DNA of 64,000 bases from Paenibacillus cookii (lineage in GTDB: Bacteria > Bacillota > Bacilli > Paenibacillales > Paenibacillaceae), in assembly GCF_018333375.1 (NCBI RefSeq), contig NZ_BORW01000027.1:1-64000 (forward strand). Reading direction: 5' to 3'. Under the pieces are notes generated by a model. It saw only the letters and a list, made by a program, of their open reading frames with translations. It was not told the origin of the DNA and made no database searches. The position numbers and the translations under genes are program-made. Shown one piece after another: positions 8,274 through 16,605 of this stretch. Position 1 is the first letter of the stretch; each line of letters starts with the position of its first letter.

Positions 8274-9713
8274 TTACTGATTAAGCACTTCTTCCAGCAA
8301 CTTGTTGACGATCGCCGGATTGGCTTTGCCGCGGCTCTCCTTCATGACCTGGCCGACGAGGAAGCCGATCGCCTTTTGCTTGCCCGCCTTGTAATCCTCG
8401 ACGGATTGCGGGTTCGCGGCCACGACCTGCTCGACGATGAACTTGATCGCGCCTTCGTCGCTGATCTGCACGAGCCCTTTTTCCTCGACGATTTGCTGCG
8501 GAAGCTTGCCGCTTTCGAGCATTTCCTTGAAGACGGTTTTGGCGATTTTCGTGCTGATCGTCCCTTTTTCGATTAAGCCGATCATCTCGCCCAACCCTTG
8601 GCCCGTGATTTTCACCTCGGAGAATTCCAGGTTGTTGCTGTTGAGATAGCCGAGCAATTCGCCCATAATCCAGTTGGAAACCGATTTGGCATCTTTCGTA
8701 TATTTCAAGCTGTCTTCAAACAGATCCGCGATCGGCTTCGAGGAGGTGATGACCTCGGCATCGTAGCTAGGCAGACCGTATTCGGAGGTGTAGCGCGCTT
8801 TGCGGGCGTCCGGCAGCTCCGGAATCGACGCGCGGATGCGGTTTTTCCATTCTTCGTCGATGTATACCTTCACCAGATCCGGGTCCGGGAAATAACGGTA
8901 ATCATGCGCTTCTTCCTTGCCGCGCATCGTGAAGGTTTTGCCCTGCGCTTCGTCCCAGCGGCGGGTTTCCTGCACGACCGTTCCGCCTTCGTCCAAAATT
9001 TCGGCTTGGCGGTATTCCTCGTACTCCAGCCCTCTTTGCACGCCGCGGAAGGAGTTCATGTTTTTCAGCTCGGCACGAGTGCCGAATTCCTTCTGCCCAT
9101 GGGGACGGATGCTGATGTTGGCGTCGCAGCGCATCGAGCCCTCTTCCATTTTGACGTCGGACACTTCGCAGTACTGCATGATGGCGCGCAGTTTTTCCAA
9201 ATAAGCGCGGGCTTCTTCCGGCGAAGAAATCTCCGGTTCCGACACGATTTCCACGAGCGGCGTGCCGACGCGGTTAAAGTCCACCAGCGATGCATACCCT
9301 CCGTCGATATGCGTCAGCTTGCCCGCGTCTTCCTCCAAATGAAGGCGGGTGATGCCGATCCGCTTCGTTTGTCCGTTCACTTCGATGTCGATCCAGCCGT
9401 TTTGCCCGATCGGCTGATCGTATTGGGAAATTTGGTAGGCCTTCGGCGAATCCGGGTAAAAATAGTTTTTCCGGTCGAATTTGCTGACATCGGCAATTTC
9501 GCAGTTGAGCGCCATCGCCGCTTTCATCGCGTATTCCACGGCCTGCTTGTTGAGCACCGGCAGCACGCCGGGATGGCCCAGGCAGATCGGGCATGTGTGC
9601 GTGTTGGGCGGTGCGCCGAATTCGGTCGAACAGCCACAAAAGATTTTGGATTCGGTCTTCAGCTCCACGTGGACCTCAAGGCCGATGACGGTTTCGTATT
9701 TCGAAGATGACAT
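8274..9713 (-). CDS. gatB: Asp-tRNA(Asn)/Glu-tRNA(Gln) amidotransferase subunit B
   Basis: 479 aa, full family length. Cradle domain with VIGLEVHVEL, the zinc-binding CGCSTEF...CPICLGHPG cysteines (about 28-46), and the Bacillota-type SPKAYQISQYDQPI motif; helical and YqeY-like tail domains follow, ending VNKLLEEVLNQ. GatB activates misacylated Glu-tRNA(Gln)/Asp-tRNA(Asn) by ATP-dependent phosphorylation so that it can be amidated with ammonia from GatA. Last gene of gatC-gatA-gatB, starting 30 bp after gatA. Confidence 0.98.
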   Translation of the reverse strand: MSSSKYETVIGLEVHVELKTESKIFCGCSTEFGAPPNTHTCPICLGHPGVLPVLNKQAVEYAMKAAMALNCEIADVSKFDRKNYFYPDSPKAYQISQYDQPIGQNGWIDIEVNGQTKRIGITRLHLEEDAGKLTHIDGGYASLVDFNRVGTPLVEIVSEPEISSPEEARAYLEKLRAIMQYCEVSDVKMEEGSMRCDANISIRPHGQKEFGTRAELKNMNSFRGVQRGLEYEEYRQAEILDEGGTVVQETRRWDEAQGKTFTMRGKEEAHDYRYFPDPDLVKVYIDEEWKNRIRASIPELPDARKARYTSEYGLPSYDAEVITSSKPIADLFEDSLKYTKDAKSVSNWIMGELLGYLNSNNLEFSEVKITGQGLGEMIGLIEKGTISTKIAKTVFKEMLESGKLPQQIVEEKGLVQISDEGAIKFIVEQVVAANPQSVEDYKAGKQKAIGFLVGQVMKESRGKANPAIVNKLLEEVLNQ

Positions 9714-9743
9714 GGTTTAGATTCCCTCCTTTTGAGCCGATTT

Positions 9744-11201
9744 CTACAGGTTAGGCCGCTGTTTATGATGTTCGGTGTTTTGCTCGAAGGCTCCCGCCAC
9801 GCGCAGCACCGTGCTTTCGTCAAACGGTTTGCCGATGATTTGCAGGCCGACCGGCAGCCCTTCGGAGAAACCGCAAGGAACGCTGATCGCCGGCACGCCG
9901 GCAAGGCTCACCGGAATGGTCAAAATATCGTTCAAATACATCGTCAGCGGATCGCCCACCTGAGCGCCGAGCTTAAACGCCGGCGTCGGAGCCGTCGGCC
10001 CGATGATGACGTCATATTGTTCGAACACCTGATCGAAATCGCGTTTGATCAGCGTGCGCGCCTTCTGCGCCTTCAGGTAAAACGCATCGTAATAACCGGA
10101 GCTCAGCGCGTAGGTGCCCAGCATAATCCGGCGTTTGACTTCGGGACCGAAACCTTGGCTGCGGGATTCGAGGTACAAATCCAGCAGGTTGCCGGATTGT
10201 CCGGCACGGACGCCGTAACGAACGCCGTCGAAGCGGGCCAGGTTGGAAGAAGCTTCGGAAGATGCAAGCAAATAATAAGCGGCGACCGCATATTCGGTAT
10301 GCGGAAGGGAAACCTCCTCGATGACCGCGCCCATGCCTTCAAGCACTTTCAAGGCGGCTTCGACGCGTTCCTTCACGCCGGCGTCGATGCCTTCGCCCAT
10401 ATATTCCTTCGGAACGGCAACGCGCAAACCTTTCACGTCCCCCGTCAGGGCGCTCAAGTAATCCGGAATGTCGACGTTGGCCGAAGTCGAATCCATGTTG
10501 TCGTAGCCGGCAATCGCCTGCAGGACGTAGGCCGCATCTTCGACGTTTTTCGTGACCGGGCCGATCTGATCGAGCGAAGAAGCAAAAGCGACCAGGCCGA
10601 AACGGGACACGAGCCCGTATGTCGGCTTCAGGCCGACGACGCCGCAATAGGACGCCGGCTGGCGGATCGAGCCGCCCGTATCCGAACCAAGCGTAAAATA
10701 CGCCTCGCCAGCCGCGACCGATGCCGCGGAGCCGCCGCTGGAACCGCCCGGAACGCGCTCGAGGTCCCACGGGTTGCGCACCGGATGGAAACTCGAGTTT
10801 TCGTTGGAGCCGCCCATCGCGAACTCGTCCATGTTCAATTTCCCGATCGTAACCGCATCGGCGTCCTTCAGCTTGCGCACGACCGTCGCGTCGTACACCG
10901 GATTGAAGTTCGACAGGAATTGGCTTGCGCAGGTGGTGCGAATGCCTTCCGTCACGATGTTGTCCTTGATGCCGGCCGGCAGGCCGAACAGAAGTCCGCG
11001 TTCCTCTCCCGACGCCAATTTGTCGTCGAGGCGGCGGGCCGTATTTTTCGCGCCCTCTTCGTTTAAGGTCAAATACGCTCCGATCCGTTCATCGCGTTCG
11101 GAAATGGCGCGGAACGTCTCTTCCACCAGTTCCAGCACAGAAAGCTCCTTGTTGTGAAGCTTGCTATGTATATCCTTCAAATTTTGATTTAACAGGCTCA
11201 A
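9744..11201 (-). CDS. gatA: Asp-tRNA(Asn)/Glu-tRNA(Gln) amidotransferase subunit A
   Basis: 485 aa. Amidase-signature enzyme with the Ser-cisSer-Lys triad: K in AGIKDNI (about 79), and the glycine/serine-rich GGSSGGSAASVAAG (about 152-165) followed by GSDTGGSIRQPAS with the nucleophilic Ser. It hydrolyses glutamine and channels ammonia to GatB. Normal length; ATG start with AGGAGGAAG upstream. Located 32 bp downstream of gatC. Confidence 0.98.
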   Translation of the reverse strand: MSLLNQNLKDIHSKLHNKELSVLELVEETFRAISERDERIGAYLTLNEEGAKNTARRLDDKLASGEERGLLFGLPAGIKDNIVTEGIRTTCASQFLSNFNPVYDATVVRKLKDADAVTIGKLNMDEFAMGGSNENSSFHPVRNPWDLERVPGGSSGGSAASVAAGEAYFTLGSDTGGSIRQPASYCGVVGLKPTYGLVSRFGLVAFASSLDQIGPVTKNVEDAAYVLQAIAGYDNMDSTSANVDIPDYLSALTGDVKGLRVAVPKEYMGEGIDAGVKERVEAALKVLEGMGAVIEEVSLPHTEYAVAAYYLLASSEASSNLARFDGVRYGVRAGQSGNLLDLYLESRSQGFGPEVKRRIMLGTYALSSGYYDAFYLKAQKARTLIKRDFDQVFEQYDVIIGPTAPTPAFKLGAQVGDPLTMYLNDILTIPVSLAGVPAISVPCGFSEGLPVGLQIIGKPFDESTVLRVAGAFEQNTEHHKQRPNL

Positions 11202-11233
11202 GTTGCCTCTTCCTCCTTTCGTAATGAAACGTT

Positions 11234-11521
11234 CTATTCAAGCACGGCCGGAACTTTGAACTGTCCGTCTTCCTCTTCCGGCGCGTTCAGCATGACCTTT
11301 TCGATCGGCAGGCTTTCGCGTTTCACGTCCTCGCGCATCACGTTGCTGACAGGCAGCACGTGGGTCGTCGGTTCGACGCCGTCCGTATCCAGCTCGTTCA
11401 ATTTTTCGGCATATTGTAAAATAGCGTTCAGCTGTTCCGTGAACTTTTGCTCTTCGTCCGCGCTCAAATTGAGGCGGGCAAGCTTGGCCACGTGCTGAAC
11501 GTCCTGATTGGTGATGCTCAT
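11234..11521 (-). CDS. gatC: Asp-tRNA(Asn)/Glu-tRNA(Gln) amidotransferase subunit C
   Basis: 95 aa. Begins MSITNQDVQHVAKLARLNLS and carries the LNELDTDGVEPTTHVLP motif typical of GatC, the small subunit that wraps around GatA and stabilises the complex. First gene of the operon, preceded by AAGGAGGAA and a strong promoter 65-90 bp upstream. Confidence 0.97.
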   Translation of the reverse strand: MSITNQDVQHVAKLARLNLSADEEQKFTEQLNAILQYAEKLNELDTDGVEPTTHVLPVSNVMREDVKRESLPIEKVMLNAPEEEDGQFKVPAVLE

Positions 11522-11584
11522 AAATCGGATTCCTCCTTATTCCTTCTTATATTAAAGGATTAAAGCCTCGGGATAACGTTTCTA

Positions 11585-11613
11585 ATTATATTGTAGAACC
11601 TGCGACAATTCAA
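11585..11613 (-). promoter_or_regulatory. gatCAB promoter
   Basis: Minus strand TTGAAT, 17-bp spacer, perfect TATAAT; start of transcription expected near 11578, about 57 nt before the gatC ATG. Confidence 0.75.
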
Positions 11614-11717
11614 TGCGGAGCTTGGCTCCCGCCGGAAAAACCGGGCGCTCCCGCCGGATTCCCCGGCAGGCCTCCGCTCCGGTCCGCGCAGCCTTTGCAG
11701 GCTCTTTGCCAAGCTCT

Positions 11718-12146
11718 TCAAACCCGTATAGCAAACGTTCCTTTCCAAAACTTAGGGATAAAAAACATGGGGTATATCATAAGGAACAGATTCGGAATCC
11801 ACCATGCGGGATCGAATTCGCAGCGGATCGCCCAATAGGAAATGGCCATCATCCCGGAGCAAAACGTCAATACGAGCGAAACCAAGGCCGCCGATTTCCA
11901 GGCCGGCGATGGCTTGCGGTACAAATACAGCGCCGTCAATCCGGTTGCCGACACCAGCATGTCGAGCGGAAAAAACGACCAGTTCCAAGCGATCAAAATC
12001 GGGTTCCTGTAATCGGAATAAGCCCATTCGGGAGGGATGAGGCCCAGTGCCGTCGCGCCGAAATATAGAATGAACGAAATATCGGTCAACAGAAAAAACC
12101 ATTTCAATACGCGCATGGAGGGCTCTTTTCGGTGCAAAACGTTCAT
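11718..12146 (-). CDS. DUF5360 (YvaD-like) membrane protein
   Basis: 142 aa with four hydrophobic segments (about 12-34, 45-65, 75-95, 110-130), matching the YvaD/DUF5360 family of small membrane proteins. Start at 12146 has AAAGGGG, within the end of the SMR gene, at suitable spacing; another ATG ten codons later is possible. The gene is the third in a TetR-SMR-DUF5360 operon with the same composition as Bacillus subtilis yvaF-yvaE-yvaD. Biochemical role unknown; co-operation with the SMR pump is inferred. Confidence 0.78.
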   Translation of the reverse strand: MNVLHRKEPSMRVLKWFFLLTDISFILYFGATALGLIPPEWAYSDYRNPILIAWNWSFFPLDMLVSATGLTALYLYRKPSPAWKSAALVSLVLTFCSGMMAISYWAIRCEFDPAWWIPNLFLMIYPMFFIPKFWKGTFAIRV

Positions 12147-12150
12147 TGGA

Positions 12151-12579
12151 TCAGATCCCCTTTCCCCGTTCTTCCGCCAGCCCGGAAATGCCCGCCGCAA
12201 GCTCCGTTTGGATTTTATTCTCCGAAATGTCCGAAGGCTCACCCGACGAGCGGGCCCCATGGGCGCGATCTCCCAAATTTAGTCCGATGACGCCCAGGAT
12301 GATTAAGGCAATCGAAACCGCTTTGACCAGCGTCATCGATTCCTGGAAATACATGTACCCGATAACGGCAATCGCTGCCGTGCCGACTCCGGACCATATG
12401 GCATAGGCGACGCTGACAGGCACCTGCTTTAGGGCCAGGTTCAAGCTGGAAAAGGCTAATATGTACAGCACGATCATCAGTATGGACGGTACGATTTTGG
12501 TAAAACCGTTGGACATCTTCATCGAGACGGTTCCCCCGACCTCCAGCGCAATCGCAAAAATCAAATAAATCCATGACAT
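12151..12579 (-). CDS. Small multidrug resistance (SMR) family transporter, YvaE-like
   Basis: 142 aa; the SMR core is the first ~108 residues and the remainder is a polar tail. The essential membrane-embedded glutamate of SMR pumps is E13 in IFAIALEVGGTVSMK. Four transmembrane helices and VAYAIWSGVGTAAIA, the usual dimer-interface motif, are present. SMR dimers exchange protons for cationic drugs or guanidinium. Quaternary-amine-type export is more likely than guanidine here, as no ykkC riboswitch precedes the operon. Located 7 bp downstream of its TetR regulator. Confidence 0.88.
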   Translation of the reverse strand: MSWIYLIFAIALEVGGTVSMKMSNGFTKIVPSILMIVLYILAFSSLNLALKQVPVSVAYAIWSGVGTAAIAVIGYMYFQESMTLVKAVSIALIILGVIGLNLGDRAHGARSSGEPSDISENKIQTELAAGISGLAEERGKGI

Positions 12580-12586
12580 GCCTTCA

Positions 12587-13183
12587 TCACATCCCTTCCG
12601 AAGTTTCGGCTATATCGCATTTTCCGTCCCCTTGCGAAACAATGCCGAATAACAGCATATCGACCATCGCATCAACGGCGCCGACGAGGGACACCTTCGC
12701 GTTCACGAGGAAATCCGGGTCAAAAACGGCAAACGACGCTCCGCGCATGCACTGAACGACCGACGGAATGTCCACGGGACGCAGTTCCCCCGACGCGATG
12801 CCTTCCTGAAGCAGCGTTTCCACGGTGCCCCATTCCTCCTCCAACAAGCGATCGACCTTGACCCATTCCTGCGGGGCGTGGCGGCGCATCTCTTCAAGCA
12901 CCCGCGCATCGGCAAGCCGCAGTCCGCTGGGCACGATCGACAATATGGCTTTTAATTTCCGCACGGCGCTCCAATCCGGACGCCCGTAGATGTCGCGCTG
13001 GGTTTGCAGCACTTCGTGGATCGCTTCGTCCACGATCGCGCCGATCAGCTCTTCCTTGGATGCGAAATGCTCATAAATGGTACGTTTGCTGATTCCAAGC
13101 TCGGATGCGAGATCCCCCATCGTAAATTTGAAGCCTTTGCGATTCAGCAGCGTCAGCGCGGACTGCTGCAATTTCTCTTTCAT
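12587..13183 (-). CDS. TetR family transcriptional regulator, YvaF-like
   Basis: 198 aa. N-terminal helix-turn-helix with FTMGDLASELGISKRTIYEHFASKEEL (about 21-47); the rest is the helical ligand-binding domain. Start at 13183 is preferred because GGGAGG lies six bases before it, whereas the upstream ATG two codons earlier abuts that site. It heads the TetR-SMR-DUF5360 operon and probably represses it; a perfect palindrome sits just downstream of the promoter. Confidence 0.88.
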   Translation of the reverse strand: MKEKLQQSALTLLNRKGFKFTMGDLASELGISKRTIYEHFASKEELIGAIVDEAIHEVLQTQRDIYGRPDWSAVRKLKAILSIVPSGLRLADARVLEEMRRHAPQEWVKVDRLLEEEWGTVETLLQEGIASGELRPVDIPSVVQCMRGASFAVFDPDFLVNAKVSLVGAVDAMVDMLLFGIVSQGDGKCDIAETSEGM

Positions 13184-13213
13184 GAACATCCTCCCGCTTC
13201 CATTATCGGTAAC

Positions 13214-13230
13214 AATAAAACTATTTTATT
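13214..13230. promoter_or_regulatory. Candidate operator of the YvaF-like TetR
   Basis: Perfect inverted repeat AATAAAA-CTA-TTTTATT located about 20 bp downstream of the -10 box, in the 5' leader of the tetR gene. Confidence 0.5.
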
Positions 13231-13248
13231 ATTTTCAGTACCCAAAAA

Positions 13249-13276
13249 AGTATACCGCGTTTCATATAAAAAACAA
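13249..13276 (-). promoter_or_regulatory. Promoter of the TetR-SMR-DUF5360 operon
   Basis: Minus strand TTGTTT, 16-bp spacer, TATACT. Confidence 0.55.
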
Positions 13277-13394
13277 AGCTTCGCTATTTTCATAGCGACA
13301 TGCATCCGTATCCGGTATCCGGGCCTTTTCCAACTTACAGTTCGGATCCCCCACGCCGGACGGCCATTGTGAAGGTTTAATAAACCATATACAC

Positions 13395-13423
13395 AAAAAA
13401 GAGCCGGCATGTAGCCGACTCTT
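13395..13423 (-). terminator. Terminator after the 126-aa protein gene
   Basis: Minus strand AAGAGTCGGC-TACAT-GCCGGCTCTT-TTTT, starting directly at the stop codon. Confidence 0.85.
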
Positions 13424-13804
13424 CTAAATCCAGGCCCGCAAATTCACTTGCTTGATGAATTCCGCCTGCGAAAGCACCTCTGGCGCCGATTCCTCTTCTT
13501 CTTCCTGTTCGAGTTCGCCGTTCATGATTTGATGGAACAGCTTCTCGTTATATGTCGCAAGGGCGTAATCGATCAGCGCTTCCCGCGTGGTCATCTCCAC
13601 TTCATGCTGAATGAGCAGCTCTTCCGGCTGCACATCACCCGATGGCACGAAAAAGTTCCGGTTAATCTTAGGTACCCGGATGACGTAATCAAACGCATTG
13701 TCCGGATTCCGGTCATAAGCGATCAGATAACCGTATTCCCCAATAGGAAGGTTCTGCTCAAAGGCGTCCGCGACGATCACAATCTTTTCCCCAAGTTGCA
13801 GCAT
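13424..13804 (-). CDS. Conserved hypothetical acidic protein
   Basis: 126 aa, no signal peptide or membrane segment. The sequence looks like a small beta-rich domain (IVIVADAFEQNLPIGEYGYLIAY) followed by helices and an acidic run (ELEQEEEEESAPE) before the C-terminus. The start is well supported by TAGGAGG seven bases upstream, and a terminator follows immediately, so it is a genuine single-gene unit. I do not recognise the family. Confidence 0.7.
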   Translation of the reverse strand: MLQLGEKIVIVADAFEQNLPIGEYGYLIAYDRNPDNAFDYVIRVPKINRNFFVPSGDVQPEELLIQHEVEMTTREALIDYALATYNEKLFHQIMNGELEQEEEEESAPEVLSQAEFIKQVNLRAWI

Positions 13805-14242
13805 CGTCTACCTCCTAGATGTCTATCATTGTTTGTATAGTCTACTAAAAAAAAGTAGGTCTGTCTACACGTAAGCCTGTCGGAAAACGAGGCAAAAGGC
13901 TTAATTTCGAAAAAAGCATGTCCGTGAATGCGAATCCGTCCGGAAATAACCATGGCTGGACGCTTCGCAGCCCCAAAAAAGACAACGCGGCCATGCTTCA
14001 TGCTTCTTAAGCCCGGGTTATCGGAAGTCCCCCTCTTACAACAAGCGAATGAAAATATGAACCTCCGATAGAATAGATTATATAAAATGCAAAAAAAGAA
14101 CGCAAACCGGGATTTATTCCACAGCTTGCGTGCTTCGCGAATGTAAAGGTAACATTAAATTAACATCATTGTATCAGGGGCGTTACCGTTTGTCCAGCCA
14201 TTTTTTCCCGATTTCTGTCGAGAAAACGCCTTACGGCTCCAT
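13805..14242. other. Gene-free intergenic region
   Basis: 438 bp with no credible gene. It holds the 5' region of the 126-aa gene (a weak minus-strand TAGACA-17-TAGACT promoter candidate around 13835-13865) and the terminator of the DedA operon. Around 14147-14170 there is an AT-rich GTAACATTAAATTAACAT stretch with a repeated TAACA that I could not assign. Confidence 0.5.
14091..14131 (-). terminator. Terminator of the dedA-thioredoxin-MBL operon
   Basis: Minus strand ACGCAA...TTTGCGT stem with inner GGGA/TCCC-type pairing, followed by TTCTTTTTTT. Confidence 0.6.
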
Positions 14243-14869
14243 TCAGGACACGTAAGGATTGTGGGCGCGTTCATATCCGATCGTCGTTTTTGGACCGTGG
14301 CCCGGGTAAACCTTCACTTCATCCTTAAAAGCAAAAAGTTTGTTTTGGATGGAGTCGAGCAAATCGCGTTCGCGTCCCCCGTACAGATCCGTTCTTCCGA
14401 CGCCAAGCTTGAAAAGCACGTCCCCCGAAAACAGGTCGTCCCCGCACAAAAAGCTGACGCTTCCCGGCGAATGCCCCGGCGTATGGTACACCGTGAAAGT
14501 GTGGCCGATCAACTCCAGCTTCTGCCCTTCGTCCAAGCCATATTCGGCAGGGCCGGTCGAAAGCGGCGGCGACACCTGCGGCCAGTTGAGCGATCCGTTC
14601 AGCTTCGGATTTTCGAGCCAATCCGCTTCCAGATCATGCAGGTATACCGGACAGTTTTTTAATTTCCGGATTTCATCCACGCCTCCCATGTGGTCGAAAT
14701 GCGCGTGGGTCAGCAAAATCGCTTCGATCGTAAGCGGCTCGATTTTTTTGATGAGGGCGCCGGGATTCATCCCCGGATCAATGATGACCGCGCGCCCGGG
14801 ATCTTCGCCGGTCAGCAAATAGGCATTGGTTTGCAGCGGGCCGAGGCAAAAGGTTTGAATGTTCAGCAT
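14243..14869 (-). CDS. MBL-fold metallo-hydrolase (YqgX-like glyoxalase II family)
   Basis: 208 aa. Metallo-beta-lactamase fold with the dinuclear metal motif THAHFDHMGG (about 55-64), HTPGHSPGS (about 130), a bridging Asp in FSGDVLF and the final His in VYPGHGPKT. This small glyoxalase-II-like group hydrolyses thioesters; YqgX of B. subtilis has been linked to methylglyoxal detoxification. Substrate here is inferred only from family. Third gene of an operon, 8 bp after the thioredoxin-like gene. Confidence 0.87.
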   Translation of the reverse strand: MLNIQTFCLGPLQTNAYLLTGEDPGRAVIIDPGMNPGALIKKIEPLTIEAILLTHAHFDHMGGVDEIRKLKNCPVYLHDLEADWLENPKLNGSLNWPQVSPPLSTGPAEYGLDEGQKLELIGHTFTVYHTPGHSPGSVSFLCGDDLFSGDVLFKLGVGRTDLYGGRERDLLDSIQNKLFAFKDEVKVYPGHGPKTTIGYERAHNPYVS

Positions 14870-14877
14870 ATCCGTCT

Positions 14878-15444
14878 TTAGAACCCCGAAATCAGTTCAC
14901 GCAGTTCTTTGATGACGGACGCATGATGATCGGTTCCTTCCCCGTAAGCTGCAATGAGCTCTTTCCGGCACTCGGCCATTTTTTCCTGGTAATCCGGCGC
15001 TTCACGGTCCGGGTTCTGCTGCTTGAACCGAACCATGATTTGCTGCACGTGCGCGGGACGCGGTCCCCATTTGCCAAGGACATGCCCTTCCGCATCCGTA
15101 AAGATGACGACCGGAACGCTCCGTCCGCCCATCGTCAGAAACTGGTCCATCACGTCGAAGTTTTCTTCGAGAATAAGCACTTCGGTCGGAATGCCGGCCG
15201 TTTCAAGGGCACGGAACACGACAGGCACGTTGCGCACCACGTCTCCGCACCAGTCCGCCGCCAAAATAAGGACGCGAAGGTCGTCGCGCGATTTCAGGTT
15301 TTCAAAAAACTCGCGGTCGCCGTCGTTGTCCCAGGCAAACGCGTCGTACCCCCGTTTGAATTCCTCCTGGTTTTTCTGCATGCCGTCGATAAACTGCTGT
15401 GGGGAGAGCCCCGTATTCAGCTTGTCCGCCAAATGGACTGCCAT
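14878..15444 (-). CDS. Thioredoxin-like protein lacking the resolving cysteine
   Basis: 188 aa. A thioredoxin-like fold of the larger Thioredoxin_9 type with the active-site region AADWCGDVVRNVPV (about 63-76) and the cis-Pro loop GGRSVPVVIFTD followed by GKWGPRP. Relatives usually carry a CxxC (such as CPDC); here the second cysteine is Val, leaving a single Cys, so disulfide exchange would need a monothiol mechanism or has been lost. It starts directly after the dedA stop (TAA-ATG) with AAAGGGG inside dedA, implying translational coupling. Confidence 0.85.
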   Translation of the reverse strand: MAVHLADKLNTGLSPQQFIDGMQKNQEEFKRGYDAFAWDNDGDREFFENLKSRDDLRVLILAADWCGDVVRNVPVVFRALETAGIPTEVLILEENFDVMDQFLTMGGRSVPVVIFTDAEGHVLGKWGPRPAHVQQIMVRFKQQNPDREAPDYQEKMAECRKELIAAYGEGTDHHASVIKELRELISGF

Positions 15445-16059
15445 TTATTTCGTCCCCTTTCTGGATTTGGATTTGACCATTTTGATAACAAAATACACGA
15501 TCAGCAACGCCAGCGCAACGAGCAAGATCGGCGTCACGTACGGCCCCGCCTTCTCGTCCACGTGCTCCCACTGATCCCCGAGGATATACCCGAGGTAAAC
15601 GAACAGCACCGACCACGGAATGATCGCAAGCGTCGTCAGCAAAATGAAACGCCATACGTTCATCTTGGAAATCCCCGCCGGGATGGAGATGGCATGACGG
15701 ACCACCGGAATGAAGCGCGCCGTAAAAATGACGCCCGTTCCGTATTTGTTGAACCACTGCTCCGCCGCATCGATATGCTTTTTATGAATAAAAATATATT
15801 TCCCGTATTTCTCGAGCACGGGCCTGCCGCCGTAACGTCCGATCCAGTACACGAACAGCTGCGCGATGACGCCGCCGATGATGCCGAACAGCACGGCTCC
15901 GATAAAGCTGATGTGGCCCGAGGATACCAAAAAGCCGCCGTAAGCAAGCACGATCTCGCTTGGAATGACTTCAATCATTAAGCCCAGCATGATGCCGAAA
16001 TAACCCAGACTTTGAATCCAATGAAACAATTGACTGACGATATCCGATATAAAATGCAC
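15445..16059 (-). CDS. DedA family membrane protein
   Basis: 204 aa. Typical DedA/SNARE-associated features: GYFGIMLGLMIEVIPSE near the N-terminus (the conserved acidic residue), YWIGRYGGRP, and FTARFIPVVRHAISIPAG with the conserved arginines, followed by C-terminal helices and a basic tail. DedA proteins are flippase-like transporters of undecaprenyl phosphate or phosphatidylethanolamine. Start is GTG with GAGGGG five bases upstream. First gene of the three-gene operon with the thioredoxin-like and MBL proteins. Confidence 0.92.
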   Translation of the reverse strand: MHFISDIVSQLFHWIQSLGYFGIMLGLMIEVIPSEIVLAYGGFLVSSGHISFIGAVLFGIIGGVIAQLFVYWIGRYGGRPVLEKYGKYIFIHKKHIDAAEQWFNKYGTGVIFTARFIPVVRHAISIPAGISKMNVWRFILLTTLAIIPWSVLFVYLGYILGDQWEHVDEKAGPYVTPILLVALALLIVYFVIKMVKSKSRKGTK

Positions 16060-16213
16060 CCTGGCCCCTCTTTCTATATGTACTTTTAAGTCCCTATCCC
16101 CAATCTATTCTAGCATAGGAGCGGACATGACTTCTACATGAGCCCATTTGCGGCGGGAAGGTGTCTTCCCAGCCGTCCGCGGCATATGGTGGGGAATAAA
16201 GGAGGTAGGTCAA

Positions 16214-16525
16214 ATGCCGCCGATTTCCCAGAAAAAAGACGCTCCGCTGCCTTCGGCCCGCGGCATCCGCAGAGCCTGCAGCAAGGAGCTGTACCGCACG
16301 GTCAAGCGGCTGAAGGTGTACGTCCCGGATGACGCCCTCCGCGAAGGCGAAACCCTTTATTACCGCAAGGTCATCGGCAACCTGATCTGGATTCACGAAA
16401 ACCGCAGCAACCGGAAGCTGCTGTGCGATTGGTGGGACGAAGCGGTCCGCGCCGAGCTTGCCGCCCTATGGAAGGTAGACGAAGAGCATCTCGGAAAAGC
16501 TTTCCGCGAAGCTTTTGGCGGCTGA
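16214..16525 (+). CDS. Conserved hypothetical protein
   Basis: 103 aa, basic N-terminal half (KKDAPLPSARGIRRACSKELYRTVKRLK) and a Trp-rich centre (LIWIHENRSNRKLLCDWWDEAVRAEL). No membrane segment. ATG at 16214 is preceded by AAAGGAGGTAGGT, an excellent ribosome binding site, which rules out the longer upstream extension. It stands alone, divergent from dedA. No family function is known to me. Confidence 0.75.
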   Translation: MPPISQKKDAPLPSARGIRRACSKELYRTVKRLKVYVPDDALREGETLYYRKVIGNLIWIHENRSNRKLLCDWWDEAVRAELAALWKVDEEHLGKAFREAFGG

Positions 16526-16605
16526 AGGAAATGGTATACGTTGTTCAAGAAAAGGGCTCTGGGGCGTAAGGTCGGTAGCCCGAGGGCCTCTTCCCGCGGG
16601 CGGGT

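Noticed and set aside
13777..14001. 74-codon minus-strand frame overlapping the start of the 126-aa protein gene
   Set aside because: It covers that gene's promoter and ribosome binding site and has no protein-like features.
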